From the NCBI GenBank assembly GCA_964517215.1, contig CAZFBR010000130.1, positions 1 to 10,132 of the forward strand: a stretch of DNA of 10,132 nucleotides, given 5' to 3'. The position numbers and the translations under genes were made by a program. The stretch is from CAZFBR01 sp035353495 [NCBI: uncultured bacterium]. GTDB taxonomy: Bacteria; DAOPZR01. The notes under the pieces are model-generated. The model was not told the DNA's origin. It made no database searches and saw nothing but the letters and a program-made list of their open reading frames with translations. Positions within the stretch are counted from its first letter, which is position 1; every line of letters starts with the position of its first letter. Below, piece by piece: positions 6,302 through 10,132 of the stretch.

Positions 6302-6847
6302 CTATACCGTCAGCTGCTGTTCTTCATGCAGTTCGCGCCCCAGATCCATGACCCAGGCGACGACCAGCACCAGCAGGCCGATAACGATCCGCGAAAAATC
6401 GGCGGAGGAGAAGCCGACGGAGAGCAGCCGCTGGCCCGGCGGGTTGTCCAGCGTGACGATCACGCTCATCATGCTGTTATGCACGATGCCGATCACGACG
6501 GAGGCGATGATCACATAGCCGAGGCTGCGGTAACAGCGGGTGGTATCACCGCTGAAGATCCGCCCCTGCTGATACAGCCCGAAGAGCCGGATCAGATACA
6601 AACAGCCCAGCATCGCCACGGCAACGGGGAGCAGGGTGGCGAGGCAGGCGAGCAGCCGCGATGACAATGACAGCGACCCCGCGGGCTGGACGAGCAATCC
6701 GGCACAGAGCTGGGCGCGGAGACCGTCGGGGAGCTGATTGTACCCCAGCCAGAGGAGCAGCGCAGCGATGGGAATGACGACCATGAGCCCGGTGAAGAGG
6801 GTTTTGAATTTCTGACTGGCCTGCTGGATGCGTTCAATATTGGTCAT
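6302..6847 (-). CDS. DUF2975 family membrane protein
   Basis: This 181-residue protein has four hydrophobic segments at about 14-36, 64-89, 108-132 and 151-168. The family marks are LYQQGRIFSGDTTRCYRSLGY (91-111; compare the usual lYxkGxiFs) and the ending RELHEEQQLTV (171-181), matching the conserved ExxLTV C-terminus. Start ATG 6847 follows an excellent AGGAGGT 6 nt upstream (minus strand). It is first in a two-gene operon with the YozG-like regulator. The molecular function is unknown for the whole family; it may be a membrane partner or sensor that modulates the regulator. Confidence 0.92.
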   Translation of the reverse strand: MTNIERIQQASQKFKTLFTGLMVVIPIAALLLWLGYNQLPDGLRAQLCAGLLVQPAGSLSLSSRLLACLATLLPVAVAMLGCLYLIRLFGLYQQGRIFSGDTTRCYRSLGYVIIASVVIGIVHNSMMSVIVTLDNPPGQRLLSVGFSSADFSRIVIGLLVLVVAWVMDLGRELHEEQQLTV

Positions 6848-6875
6848 TGTCTGACCTCCTTACCAAGATATCGCC

Positions 6876-6904
6876 ATCATACCACAATACAGCACAATTG
6901 TCAA
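6876..6904 (-). promoter_or_regulatory. Near-consensus sigma70 promoter of the DUF2975-HTH operon
   Basis: On the minus strand TTGACA (6904-6899) and TATGAT (6881-6876) are 17 nt apart. The -35 is a perfect consensus match and the -10 matches 5 of 6. The predicted start is near 6869, giving a leader of about 20 nt that contains AGGAGGT. Confidence 0.85.
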
Positions 6905-6911
6905 TAAGAAT

Positions 6912-6942
6912 TTATCGAATAACGATAATATTTGTTCAATAT
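6912..6942. promoter_or_regulatory. Two small palindromes upstream of the minus-strand promoter
   Basis: TTATCG-AATAA-CGATAA (6912-6928) is a perfect 6-bp-arm inverted repeat. ATATT-TGTTC-AATAT (6928-6942) is a 5-bp-arm repeat touching it. Both lie just upstream of the -35 of the DUF2975 operon, in an AT-rich stretch. They could be operators for the YozG-like regulator, but in AT-rich DNA short palindromes arise easily. Confidence 0.35.
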
Positions 6943-6998
6943 ACGATGTGAAATGAATTTGCGGAGACGGGAATATTGTAAAGAGAAACGCAAAAAGC

Positions 6999-7027
6999 TT
7001 GACAAAACCGTGATAATGCGCTATTAT
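6999..7027 (+). promoter_or_regulatory. Near-consensus sigma70 promoter of the GNAT-TetR operon
   Basis: TTGACA (6999-7004) and TATTAT (7022-7027) are separated by exactly 17 nt. The -35 is perfect and the -10 matches 5 of 6. The predicted start is near 7034, inside the tandem palindromes, so a bound repressor would block it. Confidence 0.88.
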
Positions 7028-7053
7028 TACCGCTGGTAATTACCGGTGGTAAT
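7026..7053. promoter_or_regulatory. Tandem overlapping palindromic operator, probably for the downstream TetR regulator
   Basis: Two 15-bp palindromes share two bases: ATTACC-GCT-GGTAAT (7026-7040) and ATTACC-GGT-GGTAAT (7039-7053). Both have perfect 6-bp arms, and their centres are 13 bp apart. They begin in the -10 box and cover the predicted start site. Size, symmetry and position fit a TetR-family operator, and a TetR gene is the second gene of the operon. This suggests autorepression released by a small ligand. Confidence 0.8.
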
Positions 7054-7075
7054 GTTGCGGAAGATAGGGTGGGTT

Positions 7076-7594
7076 ATGAAGGATGAGAAACAGGAACTGG
7101 TCCCCTTGATTGAAACCGATGGGCCGGCGGTAATGGCGCTGTTCAATCACTACATCACAACCGGAACCGCCGCTTTCCCGGAAGAACCGTTACCGGAAGC
7201 GTTCTATTCCCGCCTGCGGACGATGATTGGCGGATATCCCGCGCTGGCGGTACGCGGGAGTGACGGCATGGTCGGGTTCGGGTTCCTGCATGCGCATCAT
7301 CCATTGCCCACCTTTGCGCGCACCGCGGAGATTTCGTACTTCATTGCGCCGGAGCATACCGGTTGCGGAATTGGCGCCCGGCTGCTGGCCCGTCTGGAAG
7401 AGCTGGGACGGGCGCAGGGGATCGACACCATCCTTGCCGCGATCAGTTCCGCCAATGCGGGGAGCATTCGCTTTCATGTCCGGCACGGATTTGCGGAATG
7501 CGGCCGCTTCCGCCGCGTCTGGCGCAAGCGGGGGCGCGATTTGGATGTCGTCTGGATGCAGAAATTCCTGGGCGCGGGGGTGGTCGGAGCATGA
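7076..7594 (+). CDS. GNAT N-acetyltransferase, phosphinothricin-acetyltransferase-like
   Basis: This 172-residue protein is placed at ATG 7076, with AGGG (7066-7069) 6 nt upstream. In-frame GTG 7046 and ATG 7052 lie within the operator and only about 12-18 nt from the predicted transcript start, so they are unlikely. FNHYITTGTAAFPEEP (23-38) is typical of the PAT/YncA subgroup. TGCGIGARLL (95-104) is the acetyl-CoA pyrophosphate loop, and N127..S130..FH....GF (133-139) with the K/R-rich Dxxxxx end complete the family pattern. These enzymes acetylate the amino group of phosphinothricin, methionine sulfoximine/sulfone or related amino acids. The natural substrate here is unknown. The stop overlaps the tetR start (ATGA). 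Confidence 0.9.
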   Translation: MKDEKQELVPLIETDGPAVMALFNHYITTGTAAFPEEPLPEAFYSRLRTMIGGYPALAVRGSDGMVGFGFLHAHHPLPTFARTAEISYFIAPEHTGCGIGARLLARLEELGRAQGIDTILAAISSANAGSIRFHVRHGFAECGRFRRVWRKRGRDLDVVWMQKFLGAGVVGA

Positions 7595-8247
7595 CCGCAA
7601 CCATCGACCGCCAAGTGCTGGCCGCTGCCGAGCGGGAGCGCGGGGGCGGGCACGGCATGACCACGACCATCAACCGGGAGACGATCATCGACGCGTTCCT
7701 CGGCCTGGTGCGCGCAGGCGGCTGGCGCGGGACGGTCAACCTGCGTGGCGTGGCGCGGGTGCTGGGGTGCGCGCACACCAATCTCTACAACTATTTTCCC
7801 GACTACAGCGCGCTGGTCTGGGCGGCGCTCGACCGGATTGTGGCGCAGCTTGAGGAAGCGTTGCTGGCGGGACTGACGGACGGTCCGGACGACGAGGCCA
7901 CGGCGGCGCTGCTCCTGCAGCGGTTTGCCGGTTTTTACCTGGCGCACCCGGGGTATTTCCGCCTGATCTGGCTGGATGAGACCGGCGGCAAGCGCCCCGA
8001 GGGGAACATTCGCGCGGTGCAGACGCTGGTGGACCGCTGCGCGGAACTGCTCGCCCGCTGCGCCGGCGGCGGTTTGACAACGGCGCGCGCACGCGATATT
8101 CTCCATACCATACACTGCTATCAGCATGGCGAACTGACCATCTACTTCGCCGGGCGCGGACTGCGGCGTGATGCGCACGAGTTCGCGGCCTATGTGCAGG
8201 ACCGCAGTCTGCTGCTGTGGCGGCGACTGGCGGAGGCGGGCGACTGA
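7591..8247 (+). CDS. TetR-family transcriptional regulator
   Basis: This protein has 218 residues from ATG 7591 (ATGA overlap with the acetyltransferase), or 196 from ATG 7657. The helix-turn-helix is at about 48-72 (VNLRGVARVLGCAHTNLYNYFPDYSALV), the classical TetR N-terminal domain with the LYNYF recognition helix. A helical ligand-binding domain follows, with HPGYFRLIWLDETG at 119-132. The first start makes MTATIDRQ, and 66 bp later the DNA gives MTTTINRE, a local near-repeat, so the 22-residue extension before the second Met may be a duplicated start. It probably represses its own operon through the palindromes at 7026-7053. The ligand is unknown. Confidence 0.92.
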   Translation: MTATIDRQVLAAAERERGGGHGMTTTINRETIIDAFLGLVRAGGWRGTVNLRGVARVLGCAHTNLYNYFPDYSALVWAALDRIVAQLEEALLAGLTDGPDDEATAALLLQRFAGFYLAHPGYFRLIWLDETGGKRPEGNIRAVQTLVDRCAELLARCAGGGLTTARARDILHTIHCYQHGELTIYFAGRGLRRDAHEFAAYVQDRSLLLWRRLAEAGD

Positions 8248-8270
8248 CCCGCCGGATCGGAGCAGGAATC

Positions 8271-9455
8271 ATGGACTATCGTTTTGCCAAACGCATGGCG
8301 CGGGTGCCCCGTTCGTTCATCCGCGAGATCCTCAAGGTGACGGTGCAGCCGGAGATCATCTCCTTCGCCGGCGGCCTGCCCAATGCCGAGTTCTTCCCGG
8401 TGCAGGAGATCAGCGACGCGACGGCGCGCGTGCTGGCGGCGAGCGGGCCGGAAGTGCTGCAGTACAGCACGACCGAGGGGTACCTGCCGCTGCGCCAGTA
8501 CATCGTCGACCGCTACCGCGAGCGCGAGGGGCTGAATTTCTCGCCCGACCAGGTGCTGATCACCGGCGGGTCGCAGCAGGGGCTCGATCTGCTCGGCAAG
8601 GTGCTGCTCGACGACAACGACAGCGTGGTGATCGAGAAGCCCGGCTATCTCGGGGCGATCCAGGCGCTTTCCGCCTACTGCCCGCGCTTCCACGATGTGG
8701 TGCTGGAAGCGGAGGGGATGAACGCCGCCGGCCTGCGCGACGCGCTGCAGGCGCACGACGTAAAGATGATCTACACCGTGACCAATTTCCAGAACCCGAC
8801 GGGGATCACCTACACCGCGGCGCGGAAAAAGGAGCTGGCGGCGCTGATCCGCGGCAGCCGGGCGCTGATCATCGAGGACAATCCCTACGGCGAACTGCGC
8901 TTTCTCGGCGAGGAGGTGCCGTCGATCGCGCACGACCTGCCGGAACAGAGCATCCTGCTCGGCTCGTTCTCGAAGGTGGTGGCGCCGGCGCTGCGCCTCG
9001 GCTGGGTGGTGGCGCCGCCGGTGGTCATGGACAAGCTGATCGTGGCGAAGCAGGCGACCGACCTGCACACCAACTACTTCGCGCAGCGGGTGCTCTTCCA
9101 GTACCTGTCGGACTGCAATCTCGACCAGTACATCGCCCGCATCCGCGAGGGGTATCGCGGGCAGCGCAGCGCGATGATCGACTGCATCCGCAAGTATTTC
9201 CCGCCGACGGTGAAGTTCACCGAACCCGAGGGGGGGATGTTCCTCTGGGTGACGCTGCCGCCGCCGCTGACCGCGATGGACCTGCTCGAGCGAGCCATTG
9301 CGCGCAATGTGGCGTTCGTGCCCGGCCTGCCGTTCTACGCCAATACGCCGGAGGAGAACACGCTGCGGCTGAACTACACCAACTCGAATCCGGATGTGAT
9401 TGAAACCGGGATTCGCCTGATTGGTGAAGCAATCAGAGAGCTGCAGGCGTCCTGA
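8271..9455 (+). CDS. PLP-dependent aminotransferase, LysN / 2-aminoadipate transaminase-like
   Basis: This is a 394-residue fold-type I aminotransferase. Start ATG 8271 has GGAG (8259-8262) 8 nt upstream; the open frame reaches further up but overlaps tetR. Motifs: SFAGGLPNAEFFP (31-43), the TTEGYLPLR substrate loop (67-75), TGGSQQGLDL (98-107) for PLP phosphate, NFQNPTG (172-178), EDNPYGELR with D203 and Y206, SFSKVVAPALRLGW with the Schiff-base K235 and R242, and R366 near the C-terminus for the substrate carboxylate. This matches the LysN/kynurenine-aminotransferase-II group, which includes 2-aminoadipate, branched-chain and aromatic aminotransferases. It lacks the N-terminal GntR domain of MocR regulators. 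It follows tetR by 23 nt in the same operon, so its amino-acid substrate may be linked to the acetyltransferase. Confidence 0.93.
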   Translation: MDYRFAKRMARVPRSFIREILKVTVQPEIISFAGGLPNAEFFPVQEISDATARVLAASGPEVLQYSTTEGYLPLRQYIVDRYREREGLNFSPDQVLITGGSQQGLDLLGKVLLDDNDSVVIEKPGYLGAIQALSAYCPRFHDVVLEAEGMNAAGLRDALQAHDVKMIYTVTNFQNPTGITYTAARKKELAALIRGSRALIIEDNPYGELRFLGEEVPSIAHDLPEQSILLGSFSKVVAPALRLGWVVAPPVVMDKLIVAKQATDLHTNYFAQRVLFQYLSDCNLDQYIARIREGYRGQRSAMIDCIRKYFPPTVKFTEPEGGMFLWVTLPPPLTAMDLLERAIARNVAFVPGLPFYANTPEENTLRLNYTNSNPDVIETGIRLIGEAIRELQAS

Positions 9456-9502
9456 CGGGTGGCGCAGCCGTCGGGGTGCTGGTTGACTGAATGGGGGGCG
9501 GC

Positions 9503-10132
9503 ATGAAAAGCATTTTGCGGGCGGCACTCGGACTGGTGCTGCTGACTGCCGGCTGTGTGAAGCATGTGCCCGACCCGGCGCCGGACGACTGGTTTGCGCG
9601 TTACGCGCCGGTGACGATTACTGCCGATGTGAGCGGGCTGTCCGCCGGCGACCGTCAGGCGCTGCGCCACCTGGTCAGCGCCGCGGCGATGATCGACCGC
9701 CTCTACTTGCGCCAGGTCTGGGCCGGCAATGAACTGCTGCTGGCGCAGCTGGCGGCTGACACCGCTCCCGCCGGGGTGGAGCGTTACCGCCGGTTCATGT
9801 TCGCGCAGGGGCCATGGCAGCCGCTGGGCGAGCATGCACCATTCATCGCCGATGTGCCGGCGTGGCTGCCGCAGGCCGGCTTTTATCCTGCCGACATGAC
9901 CGCGGCGGAGTTCACCGCGTGGCGGGCGACGCTGCCGGCGGCGGCACAGGCGCAGGCGACGGGCACGTTTCACGTCATCCGTCGCGATGCGCGGGGGCAG
10001 TTGTGCAGCGTGCCCTACCATGAGGAGTATCGCGCGCTGCTTGCGCCGGTGGCCGGCTGCCTGCGTGCGGCAGCCGCGGCGACCGCCGCCGCCACCCTGC
10101 GCGACTATCTGCAGCAGCGCGCCGACGCACTG
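9503..10132 (+). CDS. Lipoprotein, M49 (dipeptidyl-peptidase III)-like N-terminal part; 3' end outside window
   Basis: The frame is open to the last base (210 codons visible) from ATG 9503, with a GGGGGG tract shortly upstream. Residues 1-18 form a lipoprotein signal: K2/R6, a hydrophobic stretch and the lipobox LTAGC with C18. The mature part resembles bacterial Zn-dependent hydrolases of the M49 group: DVSGLSAGDRQALRHLVSAA (42-61) and MIDRLYLRQVWAGNE (63-77), FYPADMTAAEF (127-137), VPYHEEYRALL (170-180) and LRDYLQQRADAL (199-210). The zinc motif of that family would lie downstream and is not visible, so activity cannot be judged. It follows the aminotransferase by 47 bp and is probably co-transcribed or at least co-oriented. 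Confidence 0.75.
   Translation, partial: MKSILRAALGLVLLTAGCVKHVPDPAPDDWFARYAPVTITADVSGLSAGDRQALRHLVSAAAMIDRLYLRQVWAGNELLLAQLAADTAPAGVERYRRFMFAQGPWQPLGEHAPFIADVPAWLPQAGFYPADMTAAEFTAWRATLPAAAQAQATGTFHVIRRDARGQLCSVPYHEEYRALLAPVAGCLRAAAAATAAATLRDYLQQRADAL

Noticed and set aside
7046-7075. Upstream starts (GTG 7046, ATG 7052) for the acetyltransferase
   Set aside because: They lie in the operator, too close to the predicted transcript start for a ribosome site. ATG 7076 has AGGG at good spacing and matches the usual family N-terminus.
8217-8270. N-terminal extension of the aminotransferase upstream of ATG 8271
   Set aside because: It overlaps the tetR coding end and has no family similarity. ATG 8271 has a Shine-Dalgarno site and the expected N-terminus.
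8190-9527. Long minus-strand open frame opposite the aminotransferase
   Set aside because: It is a shadow of a gene with all the catalytic motifs of a fold-type I aminotransferase; no domain was recognised in it.

Overview
The window is GC-rich coding DNA of a bacterium that I cannot place taxonomically. One lipobox-bearing signal peptide and the mix of families suggest a diderm lineage. A PVC-type bacterium would fit, but this is a weak guess. Genes are tightly packed, with ATGA/GTGA stop-start overlaps. The exception is a short AT-rich divergent promoter region near 6850-7050. Nothing in the window looks like a transposon, CRISPR array, tRNA or rRNA.

Layout. (1) 1-2930: the end of a three-gene + strand operon encoding a MoxR-type AAA+ ATPase (3' part only), a DUF58 protein and a membrane protein with a DUF4129-like tail. 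(2) 2944-5514: a sigma70-like promoter, a cobalamin (B12) riboswitch, a strong intrinsic terminator and a further ~190-nt leader. These precede a translationally coupled pair: a zinc-type medium-chain dehydrogenase and a divergent TrpD-like phosphoribosyltransferase whose anthranilate-contact positions are changed. (3) 5723-5971: a small gene for an 82-residue peptide with a textbook double-glycine leader and a Cys/aromatic-rich core, so a candidate bacteriocin or RiPP precursor. No transporter or modification gene is in view. (4) 6063-6847, minus strand: a DUF2975 membrane protein followed by a YozG-like XRE regulator, a well-known pairing, behind a near-consensus promoter. (5) 7000-end, + strand: a near-consensus promoter overlapped by two tandem palindromes. 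It drives a phosphinothricin-acetyltransferase-like GNAT, a TetR regulator, a LysN/2-aminoadipate-type aminotransferase and a lipoprotein resembling M49 (dipeptidyl-peptidase III-like) enzymes, which runs off the window.

Most interesting are the B12-controlled dehydrogenase/TrpD-like pair, which has no obvious known job, and the orphan double-glycine peptide gene 208 bp after it. The tandem palindromic operator in front of the GNAT-TetR-aminotransferase operon is a clear, testable autoregulatory site.
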